NCBI RefSeq assembly: GCF_002733835.1
Contig: NZ_NVWY01000002.1
Span: 1-64,000 of the forward strand
Source: Alcanivorax sp.
Lineage (GTDB): Bacteria > Pseudomonadota > Gammaproteobacteria > Pseudomonadales > Alcanivoracaceae
Direction: 5' to 3'
DNA: 64,000 nt
In this document: positions 54,817 to 63,998 of the stretch, piece after piece
Numbering within the stretch: the stretch's first letter is position 1
Layout of the letters: every line of letters begins with the position of its first letter
The notes under the pieces: generated by a model
Databases searched by the model: none
What the model saw: only the letters and a program-made list of their open reading frames with translations
Told to the model about the DNA's origin: nothing
Position numbers and translations under genes: made by a program

Positions 54817-56523
54817 ATGGACGTGTCCACCGCCTCGGCAACCGACGACCTCAGCCCGATGGAACCCGACCTGCATCCCCGGGTACGTATCGGCCAATTC
54901 AGTGACAGCGGCCCCAAGCTGCATAACCAGGACGCCCTGGCCATGCAGATACCGGAAGGCTCACTGATGCGTACCAAGGGCATTGTCGCCGCTCTGGCTG
55001 ACGGGCTGTCCAGCGCCGGCGCCGCCCGCGAAGCGGCGGAATCCTGCGTTCTGGGCTTTATCAGCGACTATTACGCCACCCCGGCCCTATGGAGCGTGCC
55101 CCGCTCCGCCCAACGTGTACTGGAAGCCTTGAACCGCTGGCTTTGTCGCCAGACCCTGGCCGGTGAGAGCCACTTGTGCACGCTGTCCCTGCTCATCCTT
55201 CGCTCGCGGACAGCGCACATTTTTCAGGTCGGCGACTCCCGCGTCTGGCGCATGCGCAATAACAAGCTGGAATGCCTGACCCGCGATCACAGCCGCATGA
55301 TCGGTGCAAATCGGCAGGTGCTGACTCGGGTCATGGGCGGGGATACCCGACTGGACGTGGACTACAGCAGTAGCGATTTGCAGGTGGGCGATATTTATCT
55401 TTTGTCCAGCGATGGCGTACACGGCTTCCTGACACGCTCACGGATGCAGGGCATTCTGCGTGGTGCCAGCCAGCCGGAACTGGCCGCCCGTACGCTGGTG
55501 GAGGCCGCGCTGGCCAACGGCAGTGACGACAACCTGAGCTGCCAGGTGCTCCGTGTGGAAGGCCTGCCGGATGCCAGCGCCGACGAAACCCTGAAACAGC
55601 GCGGCAGTCTGCCGCTACCCCCGCCACTCACACCCGGCATTCGTCTCGATGGCTTTACCGTAAAACGCGAACTCTATGCCAGCGTGCGCAGCCACTTGTA
55701 CCTGGTGGAAGACCAACACGGCAAACAGTCCGTACTCAAGACCCCCTCCGTCAATCTGGAAGATGATCGCGATGCCCTGGAACGGTTTGTGATGGAGGGC
55801 TGGGTGGGCAATCGGTTGCGCAATGCGCACTTGCTCCATGCCCTGCCCATGCCCGACGCACCAAGCTGCCTGTATCAACACCTGGAATTTATCGACGGAG
55901 TGACCTTAAAGCAGTGGCTAAAGGAACACCCGGACGCACCGGTTGAAGAGAAACTTTATCTGGCCGACCAGTTACTTAATGGCATTCGCGCCCTGCACCG
56001 TGCCGATGTGATTCACGGCGACCTGAAACCGGACAACATCATGGTGGATACCGAGGGGCTGGTTCGCATCGTGGATTTTGGCAGCTGCCATTGCCGGGGC
56101 ATGGAGCAACACACTGCCAGCATTCCTCTGGGCACTCGGCATTACAGTGCACCGGAGCTGGTGGAAGGTGAAGCGCCCAGCGAGCAGAGCGACCTGTTCT
56201 CCACCGCCGTCATTATTCATGAAATGCTCACCGGTGCCCTGCCCTGGCAGGGACGCTATGAAAAAGCCGTGCACCGCCCGCTGCCACCCCTGCAGGGCCA
56301 CAATGCGTTTATCCCCCTGTGGATCAACAACGTGCTGCAACTGGCGCTGCAACGGCAACCAAAAATGCGCTTCACCGACGCGGCGGAATTCCGTGACGCA
56401 TTACGCCGCCCGGTACGCAGTAACAAACCGGTGGCCGACAGTAACATTCGGCAATTGAGAATGTGGAAAGGCGCGGTGGTCATTCTTGCGCTGTTGCTGT
56501 TGATCAGCGTCACGCTACGCTGA
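54817..56523 (+). CDS. Fused PP2C phosphatase-Ser/Thr protein kinase
   Basis: 568 residues. An N-terminal PP2C domain has its metal-binding residues in LADGLSS, GDSRVW, SSDGVHG and GSDDNLSC. A C-terminal kinase domain (about 270-530) has VLKTP (Lys), HGDLKPDN and VDFGS, with a degenerate glycine loop (KRELYASVRSHLYLV). A hydrophobic helix ends the protein. AGGAG precedes the start. Such fusions are found next to nitrate assimilation genes; here it lies 85 bp after the transporter. Confidence 0.9.
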   Translation: MDVSTASATDDLSPMEPDLHPRVRIGQFSDSGPKLHNQDALAMQIPEGSLMRTKGIVAALADGLSSAGAAREAAESCVLGFISDYYATPALWSVPRSAQRVLEALNRWLCRQTLAGESHLCTLSLLILRSRTAHIFQVGDSRVWRMRNNKLECLTRDHSRMIGANRQVLTRVMGGDTRLDVDYSSSDLQVGDIYLLSSDGVHGFLTRSRMQGILRGASQPELAARTLVEAALANGSDDNLSCQVLRVEGLPDASADETLKQRGSLPLPPPLTPGIRLDGFTVKRELYASVRSHLYLVEDQHGKQSVLKTPSVNLEDDRDALERFVMEGWVGNRLRNAHLLHALPMPDAPSCLYQHLEFIDGVTLKQWLKEHPDAPVEEKLYLADQLLNGIRALHRADVIHGDLKPDNIMVDTEGLVRIVDFGSCHCRGMEQHTASIPLGTRHYSAPELVEGEAPSEQSDLFSTAVIIHEMLTGALPWQGRYEKAVHRPLPPLQGHNAFIPLWINNVLQLALQRQPKMRFTDAAEFRDALRRPVRSNKPVADSNIRQLRMWKGAVVILALLLLISVTLR

Positions 56524-56544
56524 CAAGCGACCAGGGAAGGCTGA

Positions 56545-56571
56545 GCTTGCCGGGTTAAGCACCCGACAAGC
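56545..56571 (+). terminator. Hairpin between convergent genes
   Basis: GCTTGCCGGGT and ACCCGACAAGC pair over a TAAGC loop with one mismatch; no T run. Probably bidirectional. Confidence 0.45.
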
Positions 56572-56580
56572 GCTATACGG

Positions 56581-57135
56581 TTAGTCCGTCAGGCTACCCA
56601 GAGAGAACGTTTCACCGTTGCTGTGAACTTGCAGGGTATCGCCCTGCTGCTCGGCCCAGTCGACCAGCTGATAAAAGGCTGAGCGCCCAATCAGGGCATT
56701 GAGATTATCCCGCACACACAGGTACGGGGAAGGCTCACCGGTTTCGCTGTCAGTATTGACCCAGAGGGGATGGGACGCGCCGGCAACCACATGGCTGCCC
56801 ACATTGGTGGTGAATACCAGTTTGGTGGTTTCGCCTTCTTTCACCTGCTGCACTTCCGTGGCCACAAAGGGCGCATCGTCCACCTGAATGCGCAGTTTCT
56901 CCACCGGGGTAACCAGGAAATAATCATCGTCTTCGCGCAACAAGATGGTGGAAAACAACGCCACCATTCTTTCCCGTTCAATGGGCGATTCCTGATAAAA
57001 CCAGGTGCCGTCGCGGGCAATGCGCATATCAATATCCGCATGCCGTTCCGGTTTCCACTGATGCACCGGAGGCAGGCCGGTTTCATCTCCGGCGGCTTTT
57101 TCCAGTAGTGCCAGCAGCTCTTCGGCCTGTTTCAT
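56581..57135 (-). CDS. DUF1285 family protein
   Basis: 184 residues matching DUF1285: DMRIARDGTWFYQESPIERERM, LVTPVEKLRIQVDDAPF and a C-terminal NALIGRSAFYQLVDW. Cytosolic, no signal peptide. Function unknown; family structures show a two-domain beta fold. ATG overlaps the TetR stop by 4 bases, so the two form an operon. Confidence 0.9.
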   Translation of the reverse strand: MKQAEELLALLEKAAGDETGLPPVHQWKPERHADIDMRIARDGTWFYQESPIERERMVALFSTILLREDDDYFLVTPVEKLRIQVDDAPFVATEVQQVKEGETTKLVFTTNVGSHVVAGASHPLWVNTDSETGEPSPYLCVRDNLNALIGRSAFYQLVDWAEQQGDTLQVHSNGETFSLGSLTD

Positions 57136-57767
57136 CGTGGCCCCCGCTGGCCCTTGTTCCCCATGCGAATACCGATTTCGATCAGGAAATCCAGAAAGTC
57201 ATCCTTGTCGTCAATTTGCTTCTGGTAAAACGGCGATTCCATCAGTGCCACGGCGCCGTGGGCAAATGCCCAGGCGGAGCAGATGTGATACATCGGCGGC
57301 ACGTCTTCCAATGAGCCTTCTTCCATGCGGGCTTTGACGATATCCGTGAGCCGCGCAAAATTGGCCTCACGAATGCTGTGCAGTTTGGCCACCAGATCAG
57401 GCAGGGCATGATCCTTGATCACCTTGTTTTCCAGCCGATCAAACAGCTGGTAACGCTTGGGATCGGAAATGCGGAAGCGAAAATATTCCCGCGCCAGGCG
57501 TTCCTTGTTGTCCGCATCGGAAATTTGCTGGAACACGCCGGCCAGGTCCTCCTCATAGCGCAGCATCAGCAGCAGGTAGATTTCGTTCTTGGTTTCGAAA
57601 TGCTTGTAGATAGTGCCTTTGCCAATACCCACCCGGTCCGCAATCATTTCCACGGTCACCCGGTCTTCGCCTTCTTCCAGAAAAAGGGCCAGAGCGGCAT
57701 CGAGAATCTCACGTTCTCGCTGACGAAATTCCTGAGCTTTACGCGTGGCTTTTTCCAGATCACCCAT
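57132..57767 (-). CDS. TetR family regulator
   Basis: 211 residues with the N-terminal helix-turn-helix: REILDAALALFLEEGEDRVTVEMIADRVGIGKGTIYKHF (given here as positions about 18-58). The helical ligand-binding domain follows. It is the promoter-proximal gene with DUF1285 downstream, so it may autoregulate. Inducer unknown. Confidence 0.93.
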   Translation of the reverse strand: MGDLEKATRKAQEFRQREREILDAALALFLEEGEDRVTVEMIADRVGIGKGTIYKHFETKNEIYLLLMLRYEEDLAGVFQQISDADNKERLAREYFRFRISDPKRYQLFDRLENKVIKDHALPDLVAKLHSIREANFARLTDIVKARMEEGSLEDVPPMYHICSAWAFAHGAVALMESPFYQKQIDDKDDFLDFLIEIGIRMGNKGQRGPR

Positions 57768-57970
57768 CTATTTCTCCTTTCGCCCGGGTATGCGGGCCTA
57801 AAGCCGACTGGACAGTCGCAATTCTAACGCATTCCCTTTTTATACGCATATCAGATAGCAACCCGCGGCATTTCGGTAGCGTCTCGCCATGGAAACCTGG
57901 CGCCGGTTAGCATAGCGTCATGGTTTTCCGCCACGCATCAGCTCAACCCAGCGCACGGAGGCAACACAAC

Positions 57971-59104
57971 ATGGCCAACTCTGACGGGAGCCCCCCGGAT
58001 ATCGCCACCGAATTTGCCCAGCAGGACGGCCTGCTTTACCTCAACCATGCAGCCGTCGCCCCCTGGCCACAACGTACCCAGGACGCGGTAACCGAATTCG
58101 CCCGCCAGAACGTGTTCATCGGCGCGCGGGATTATCCTCACTGGTTGAAAGTCGAGCAGCAGCTACGCGAGCGTTTGGCCTGGTTGGTGGGAGGTGTTAG
58201 CAGCGAAGAGATCGCCTTGCTCAAGAACACTTCCGAAGGCCTGTCCGTCATTGCCCAGGGCCTGGAATGGCAGGCTGGCGATCAGGTTATCATCAGTGAT
58301 CAGGAATTCCCGTCCAACCGCATCCCCTGGCAGGCCCTGGCAAACCAGGGGGTGGAAGTGATCGAGGTCAATCTGGAGGGGGACAACCCGGAGCAGAATG
58401 TCATTGACGCCATGGGTCCGCGCACCCGCCTGGTGTCTCTTTCCGCCGTCCAGTACGGCACCGGCCTGTTGATGGATATGGCTCCCATCGGCGCCGCCTG
58501 CCGTGCCCAAGGCATACTCTTCTGTGTGGACGCCATCCAGATTCTCGGCGCACTGCCGTTCTCAGCAGAGCAGGTAAACGCTGATTTTGTGGTGGCCGAC
58601 GGCCACAAATGGATGCTCGGCCCGGAAGGGCTCGCCCTGTTCTATTGCCGCCGCGCGGTGCAGGATCAATTGATTCTGCGTCAGCATGGTTGGCATATGG
58701 TGGCCGATCCGGGCAATTACACCCGCAAGGACTGGCAGCCCGCCACTACCGCCAAACGCTTCGAATGCGGGAGCCCAAACATGCTCGGTGCCCATGCCCT
58801 GAATGCCTCCCTGTCACTGCTGCAGGATACCGGCATGGACGCGGTGGCTGATGCCTTGCAACAGCGGGTGCAATGGCTGATCGAAGGGCTGCAAGACAAA
58901 AACGCCACACTGCTCAGCGCTGCGGCCCCTCAGCGACGGGCTGGAATCGTCACCTTCCGCCTGCCCGAAGAAACCCCGGGCGACACCTTCCAGCGCCTGA
59001 AAAAGGGCGGCGTGGTATGCGCGGAACGCGGCGGTGGTGTGCGCTTTTCGCCACACTTCTACACTGCCAATTCGGTCATCGACCAGGCTCTGGCCCTGCT
59101 GTAA
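57971..59104 (+). CDS. Class V aminotransferase-fold PLP enzyme
   Basis: 377 residues from ATG 57971 (GGAGG about 9 nt upstream). Fold type I PLP enzyme with lysine in VADGHKWMLGPEG, substrate/PLP residues around NTSEGLSV and CVDAIQILGALP. Related to cysteine desulfurases, isopenicillin epimerase-like proteins and kynureninases; no Cys-containing loop for a desulfurase is evident. Reaction unknown. Confidence 0.88.
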   Translation: MANSDGSPPDIATEFAQQDGLLYLNHAAVAPWPQRTQDAVTEFARQNVFIGARDYPHWLKVEQQLRERLAWLVGGVSSEEIALLKNTSEGLSVIAQGLEWQAGDQVIISDQEFPSNRIPWQALANQGVEVIEVNLEGDNPEQNVIDAMGPRTRLVSLSAVQYGTGLLMDMAPIGAACRAQGILFCVDAIQILGALPFSAEQVNADFVVADGHKWMLGPEGLALFYCRRAVQDQLILRQHGWHMVADPGNYTRKDWQPATTAKRFECGSPNMLGAHALNASLSLLQDTGMDAVADALQQRVQWLIEGLQDKNATLLSAAAPQRRAGIVTFRLPEETPGDTFQRLKKGGVVCAERGGGVRFSPHFYTANSVIDQALALL

Positions 59105-59152
59105 GCTCCAGAACCTCATATGCGCCTCGTCATGGATACCGGAGCCTCACAG

Positions 59153-59995
59153 ATGAACCGACAGCTGGCCTTTTATCAATGGATCTGCCGCCGTTTACAG
59201 CGTGATGAGCAGTTCAGTGGCCAGCCCAGCGCGGACCTGGAAAGCCTGCGTACGGTGCTGAAATCCTGTGACGTGCTGTTGGTGGCCGGGCACAGCAGCG
59301 TGGACCGCACCTTCAAGGTGATCGGCGATAGCCGCTACGCGCGGGCGGTACTCTACATTGGCCGGCTGCACGACGTAGCCGACCCGGCCCTGCGCGCCCT
59401 GTTGGCGGATTACACCCCCTGCGAACCGGATACCCAACTGGTGATTGATGCCCGCCTGGAACGGGGGTTGATCGTGGAGCCGCTGTCCGCACTGGAAGGT
59501 CGTCAGATTCGCGTCTGCCGGGCACAGGGCCTGAGTGACAATGAAGCCCAGGATGTACTCCGCTACGCCATCAGCCGCATTGGCGCCGGGGGAGCCCAGT
59601 CCTGGGGCGCACTGGCCATGATGACCCTGCTACCCTGGCGCTGGCTACCCCTGCGCTGGCGCACCAGCCTGTTCCGCCGCTGGGCCGGTGAATTGATCAA
59701 GGCACTCAGTGGCACCGTCGTCGCCGATGCCTTCAGCTTTGTGCAATTCCCGGTCATGCCGCTGGTGAAGGAAAGCGAGCCCGCCGCCCGCTTGCTCCGG
59801 CTGCAACCCCGAGCCATTACTGCTGCGGACTTCGACCACTCGCCCTACTTCGAAATTATCAAGGCGCCCTTCCAGCTGGATGCCATCCCCAAGGGGATTG
59901 ACGCCCTGCCCTGGAAGGGCAATCAGGGCGCGCTGGCGCCGGAACGTCAGCGCCACCTGTCACTGGTGGAGCCGCCGAACGGACACCACGGATAA
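59153..59995 (+). CDS. YiiX-like permuted papain-fold protein
   Basis: 280 residues from ATG 59153, with GGAG 8 nt upstream; earlier ATGs at 59120 and 59132 lack a site. Permuted NlpC/P60 (YiiX/YebB) layout: GHSSVDRTFKVIGDSRYARAVLY with His, an Asp/Glu-rich middle, and a C-terminal DAFSFVQFPVMPL. Predicted amidase-like fold; substrate unknown. Ends overlapping the protease gene on the other strand by 36 bp. Confidence 0.75.
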   Translation: MNRQLAFYQWICRRLQRDEQFSGQPSADLESLRTVLKSCDVLLVAGHSSVDRTFKVIGDSRYARAVLYIGRLHDVADPALRALLADYTPCEPDTQLVIDARLERGLIVEPLSALEGRQIRVCRAQGLSDNEAQDVLRYAISRIGAGGAQSWGALAMMTLLPWRWLPLRWRTSLFRRWAGELIKALSGTVVADAFSFVQFPVMPLVKESEPAARLLRLQPRAITAADFDHSPYFEIIKAPFQLDAIPKGIDALPWKGNQGALAPERQRHLSLVEPPNGHHG

Positions 59996-61606
59996 TAGCG
60001 CCAGCAGCCACCAGGGCAAACTGCCACCGCCGCCATCGCTCCCGCCACTGGCAGTGCCGCCACTGGACGCACTGCTGCGCGCTTGGGCCGGCCGGGTGCT
60101 TGCCGAGCTATCGTTCGCCGGGTAATCCCCGTTATCGGTCCACACCTGCACGGCCAGGCTATCATCGCCCTGACCGTCCAGAATCAGTTGCTGGGACGCC
60201 ACTTCACCCGGCGACATATCGCCAAGCCCGCATTGCACCAGGCCGCCCCCGGCACAGTTCTCAGGCAGTGACACCGGACTCCACCCGGACGGCAAGGTAA
60301 AGCCAACCCGCACCCGCGCCGCTGCCTGATGGGTCGCCGCATTGGTGACCTGGGCATTGACCCGCACCAGGCCATCATTGCCCCGCTGCGTGGTCAGGCT
60401 GAGTACCACATCCGGCTCATTGCTGAAGACCAACTTGAAGCTTTCGCCCAGGCCGGCGAAATAGTCATGGGACACACTGCTAATCGGCTCAACGCGAACC
60501 TCATCCACCCAGCGGCCACTGGCACTGAGAACGACACTGTAAGTCTCGGTTTGCTGGCCAAGCGTCAGATCCGTGCTGCCACGGCAATCTGTATAGCCAC
60601 TGCGCTTTACACAAGCCAACCCGGGAACACGTACCGTGAGCCCGTTCTTGTGCGTGACTCGCAGGCCCACATTATTGGCCCGGGTCTGCTGGCTGGTGTT
60701 GGTAATACCGGTACGCAGCGTGGTGGCAGCCCCTGGGCTGCTGTAGGTATCAGAGGTGGCGCCCGTCAGGGCAAGATCCACAAGGCTGCCCGAGGTGGTT
60801 TGTTCCAGCCAGGTCAGATAACGGTCCACACGGGTATAAACTGCCGGCACGCCGGCGGTGGCACACTGCTCATGGCCGTAGCTGGTAACCCCGACCAGCC
60901 ATTGCTGCCCCGGCTCGCCGTACACCAAAGGCCCGCCACTATCACCCCGACAGGAATCCTGGGCGACACCCCGGGGGTTCATTTCACCCGCACAAATCTG
61001 GTTACCGCTCAGGTTGCTCCACTGGCTGGCGCAATAGCCGCTGGACACGTAGTCCACACGGGCTTCGCGCAGAGAATTGGAAAGGCCATTGCCGCTGGGA
61101 GAGGTGGAGCCCCACCCCATTATCTGCAGGGCTTCGTCGCTACTGCCCCTGGTCAGCGCAGACACGGTCTGCGGTTTGGCCAGGTCCAGTGGCGTGGCGG
61201 TGCTGTCTGAGGCCAGCTGCAACAGCGCCAGATCATTGTGGAAAGTGACAGCACGGTAATCCGGGTGCACCCGCACCGAGGACACCGCCAGGCGCTCCGG
61301 CGGGCTAGCGGTTGTGCGATCCAGGCTCCCCAGGGCCACAAACAATTGCCCCGCCTGCAAGGTCGCACCGCTGGAGGTCACCACACAGTGTGCGGCCGTC
61401 AGCACCCAGCCGGGCGCAATCAAGGTTCCGCCACACAGCGTGGCAGCGTAGGCAGGGTTTCCGGATCGACTGATTTCCACTTCGGCCATCCACGGCCGGA
61501 TTGTTGCTACGTCCTGTCCCCCGATAATGCGAGGTTGAGCGTCAAGCGCCGATACCGTTTGAGCCAGGCCCATCCCCAGCATCAGGGCGAACATCAAACG
61601 ATACAT
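59960..61606 (-). CDS. Trypsin-like serine protease with GlyGly-CTERM
   Basis: About 548 residues from ATG 61606 (AAAGGT upstream). Signal peptide, then an S1 domain (IIGG at the cleaved N-terminus; TAAHC, NDLALLQL, DSCRGDSGGP). The Asp six residues before the catalytic Ser implies Arg/Lys specificity. An Ig-like middle follows, then a Gly-rich linker and a hydrophobic stretch with terminal RRLHQ, the GlyGly-CTERM signal cleaved by rhombosortase. Type II secreted, as in Vibrio VesB-type proteases. Confidence 0.92.
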   Translation of the reverse strand: MYRLMFALMLGMGLAQTVSALDAQPRIIGGQDVATIRPWMAEVEISRSGNPAYAATLCGGTLIAPGWVLTAAHCVVTSSGATLQAGQLFVALGSLDRTTASPPERLAVSSVRVHPDYRAVTFHNDLALLQLASDSTATPLDLAKPQTVSALTRGSSDEALQIMGWGSTSPSGNGLSNSLREARVDYVSSGYCASQWSNLSGNQICAGEMNPRGVAQDSCRGDSGGPLVYGEPGQQWLVGVTSYGHEQCATAGVPAVYTRVDRYLTWLEQTTSGSLVDLALTGATSDTYSSPGAATTLRTGITNTSQQTRANNVGLRVTHKNGLTVRVPGLACVKRSGYTDCRGSTDLTLGQQTETYSVVLSASGRWVDEVRVEPISSVSHDYFAGLGESFKLVFSNEPDVVLSLTTQRGNDGLVRVNAQVTNAATHQAAARVRVGFTLPSGWSPVSLPENCAGGGLVQCGLGDMSPGEVASQQLILDGQGDDSLAVQVWTDNGDYPANDSSASTRPAQARSSASSGGTASGGSDGGGGSLPWWLLALLSVVSVRRLHQ

Positions 61607-61827
61607 AAGATTACCTTTCGTTAGCATTACGTTACGGAGCGCATACTAACTAAGGTTTTCGGCGTAATCCTGTGACCCAGTTCTGATATTACAATGGTGG
61701 CACATTCGTACCTGAAGACGCTGAAAAATGACCACCAAGTCCCGTCATTTTCCGCCCACTTTTGCCACTTTTAGCGACAAAGCTCATCAAATTGCAATCA
61801 ATTACAGTGCATTTAAATCATCTAAAA

Positions 61828-61847
61828 TTTACTTTATATAAAGTAAA
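61828..61847. repeat. Perfect 20-bp AT palindrome
   Basis: TTTACTTTATATAAAGTAAA is its own reverse complement. It lies 14 bp past the rmuC stop in an AT-rich 233-bp gap (61628-61860), otherwise empty. Could be an operator or a weak terminator (T run downstream on the minus strand). Confidence 0.7.
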
Positions 61848-61860
61848 CATTTTACACTTC

Positions 61861-63210
61861 TTATGTTTCTTTACGGCCTGACTGATCCGTCATCCTGACC
61901 CCATCATCCTCATCATCGCCAGGCTCCGGTAACGCCCTGCGTGCTTTGGCGCCCAGATCCTTCAATTGCTGGGCCTGGCGGTAAAGATTGCCGCGGCCAC
62001 TGCTGAGACGTTTGAAGGTGGTGTCCCATGCCGTCTGGGCCTTGCCGATCTTGTCACCCAGATCGTCCATGGATTCCCCGATCAGCGACACCTGGTCACA
62101 GATTTTCCCGGCACGATCGGCAATATCCAGCGCATTGCGGTTCTGGTATTCGTAACGCCAGATATTCTGGATGGTGCGCAGGGTCACCAGTAGCGTGGTC
62201 GGGCTGACCAGGACAATGTTGCGGGCAAAGGCATCCGTATAGAGGCTGGAATCCTGCTCCATCGCCACCATGAAAGCCCCTTCGATGGGAATAAAGAGCA
62301 GCACGAAATCCAGGCTGCGGATCCCTTCAAGGCCACTGTAATCCTTGGTGTCCAGGCCCTTGATATGGCTGCGCAGTGAGGTCAGGTGATCTCGTAATGC
62401 CTGTTCGCGCTCCTCTGACGTAGACGCCGCAGACAGCCGCTCATAGGCAACCAGAGACACTTTCGCATCAATCACCACATCCTTGTTTTCCGGCAGGTGA
62501 ACGATGGCATCGGGCAGGCGACGCTGGCCGCTCTCGTCCTTCAGGGTGACCTGGGTTTCGTATTCACGGCCCCGGGTCAGGCCGGAAGACTCCAGCACCC
62601 GCTCCAGAATCATTTCACCCCAGTTACCCTGGGTCTTGGCCTGCCCTTTCAACGCATCGGTCAGGTTGCGGGCGTCTTCGTGCATCTGCTGGTTCAGGCT
62701 TTTCAGGTGGCCCAGCTGTTCGATCAGGGACGCCTGGGCGCGGGTCTCGTCACTGTGAATCTGGTCCACCCGGCGACGGAAATCCGCCAGCTGCTCACGA
62801 AACGGCTTGAGCATGCCATCCAGGCCCTGTTGGTGCTGCTCCTGCAGCTGCTTGCCGCGCTGCTCAAGCACCTTCCCTGACAGGTTTTCAAACTCCTGTT
62901 TCAGCTGGTTGCGGCTTTGCTCGGAAAAGGCCAGTTTCTCCTGCTGGCCAGCCAGACGTTCTTCCAGCCGCGCTTTCTCGGACCCCAACTGTTGCAACTG
63001 CGCGTCGCTGTCCCGTTGACGCTGTTGCTGCTCTTGCAGCTGCTGCTTGAGCAACGGCACCTGGGCCAAGGGCTCGCTCAAGGCCTGCTTTTCCGCCAAC
63101 AGCGCCGCCTCGCGAACCGCCGCCCGGCGCCGCTCGATCAGCACAGCCAACAGTGCCGCCACGGCTCCACCACATAGCGCTGCCAGCGCCATCATTGCAT
63201 ACAGATTCAT
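61861..63210 (-). CDS. rmuC: DNA recombination protein RmuC
   Basis: 449 residues: N-terminal membrane helix (MALAALCGGAVAALLAV), a long coiled coil (about 35-170) and the PD-(D/E)XK-like core with GNWGEMILERVLESSGL, IVHLPENKDVVIDAKVS and DFVLLFIPIEGAF. Thought to limit rearrangements at inverted repeats, possibly a nuclease. Stop is followed by the AT-rich gap. Overlaps tatD by 4 bases. Confidence 0.94.
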   Translation of the reverse strand: MNLYAMMALAALCGGAVAALLAVLIERRRAAVREAALLAEKQALSEPLAQVPLLKQQLQEQQQRQRDSDAQLQQLGSEKARLEERLAGQQEKLAFSEQSRNQLKQEFENLSGKVLEQRGKQLQEQHQQGLDGMLKPFREQLADFRRRVDQIHSDETRAQASLIEQLGHLKSLNQQMHEDARNLTDALKGQAKTQGNWGEMILERVLESSGLTRGREYETQVTLKDESGQRRLPDAIVHLPENKDVVIDAKVSLVAYERLSAASTSEEREQALRDHLTSLRSHIKGLDTKDYSGLEGIRSLDFVLLFIPIEGAFMVAMEQDSSLYTDAFARNIVLVSPTTLLVTLRTIQNIWRYEYQNRNALDIADRAGKICDQVSLIGESMDDLGDKIGKAQTAWDTTFKRLSSGRGNLYRQAQQLKDLGAKARRALPEPGDDEDDGVRMTDQSGRKET

Positions 63211-63998
63211 GCCTGCGCCTTGTTAAACAGGGAAAAGAAATTATCCGCGGTGGCCTTGGCCAGCTCCGCCACACTGCCCCCCTGAAGCTCGGCGACGCAT
63301 TCAGCCACATGCGCCACGTAACGCGGTTCATTGGGCTTGCCACGGAACGGCACCGGCGCCAGCCAGGGCGAGTCGGTTTCAATCAGCAGCCGCTCCAGCG
63401 GCAGCTGCTTCACGGTGTCGCGCAGGGCCTGGGCATTGCGGAAGGTCACAATGCCGGAGATGGAAATATAAAAACCCAACTCAATGGCCTGCAGGGCCAT
63501 GTCCAGATCCTCGGTGAAACAGTGCAACACCCCGCGCACCTGACCACCACCATGCTCACGCAACAACGCCAGCGTGTCTTCCTTGGCGCCACGGGTATGC
63601 ACAACCAACGGCAGGCCGGTTTCCCGGGCCGCCTGAATATGGGCCACAAAGTAGCGTTGTTGCCACTCACGCTCTTCCCTGGCGTAAAAGTAATCCAGCC
63701 CGGTCTCGCCAATCGCCACCACCTTGGGGTGCCCGGCCCGCTCCACCAATTCGCCAGGTTGTGGCTCGCGGGATTCCTTGTAGAGAGGATGCACGCCAAC
63801 GCTGGCAAACACGTTCTCATACTGCTCGGCCAGTGCCTGCACCTGCGGGAAGCTTTCCAGATCCACACCGATACACAGCATATGGCTGACCCCCGCCTGC
63901 GCCGTGGCCGCCATCATCGTCTCGAAATCGCCACCATGGGCGTCAAGATTCAGGCGATCCAGATGGCAATGGGAATCCACAAAAGGGGTAGCAGACAT
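63207..63998 (-). CDS. TatD family hydrolase (YcfH-like)
   Basis: 263 residues, metal-dependent amidohydrolase-like TIM barrel. DSHCHLDRL and GETGLDYFY motifs, VHTRGAKEDT, HCFTED and ETDSPWLAP. TatD-family proteins act as 3'-5' exonucleases or D-aminoacyl-tRNA-like deacylases. The ATG at 63998 sits almost at the window edge, but it fits the usual start. Confidence 0.93.
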   Translation of the reverse strand: MSATPFVDSHCHLDRLNLDAHGGDFETMMAATAQAGVSHMLCIGVDLESFPQVQALAEQYENVFASVGVHPLYKESREPQPGELVERAGHPKVVAIGETGLDYFYAREEREWQQRYFVAHIQAARETGLPLVVHTRGAKEDTLALLREHGGGQVRGVLHCFTEDLDMALQAIELGFYISISGIVTFRNAQALRDTVKQLPLERLLIETDSPWLAPVPFRGKPNEPRYVAHVAECVAELQGGSVAELAKATADNFFSLFNKAQA

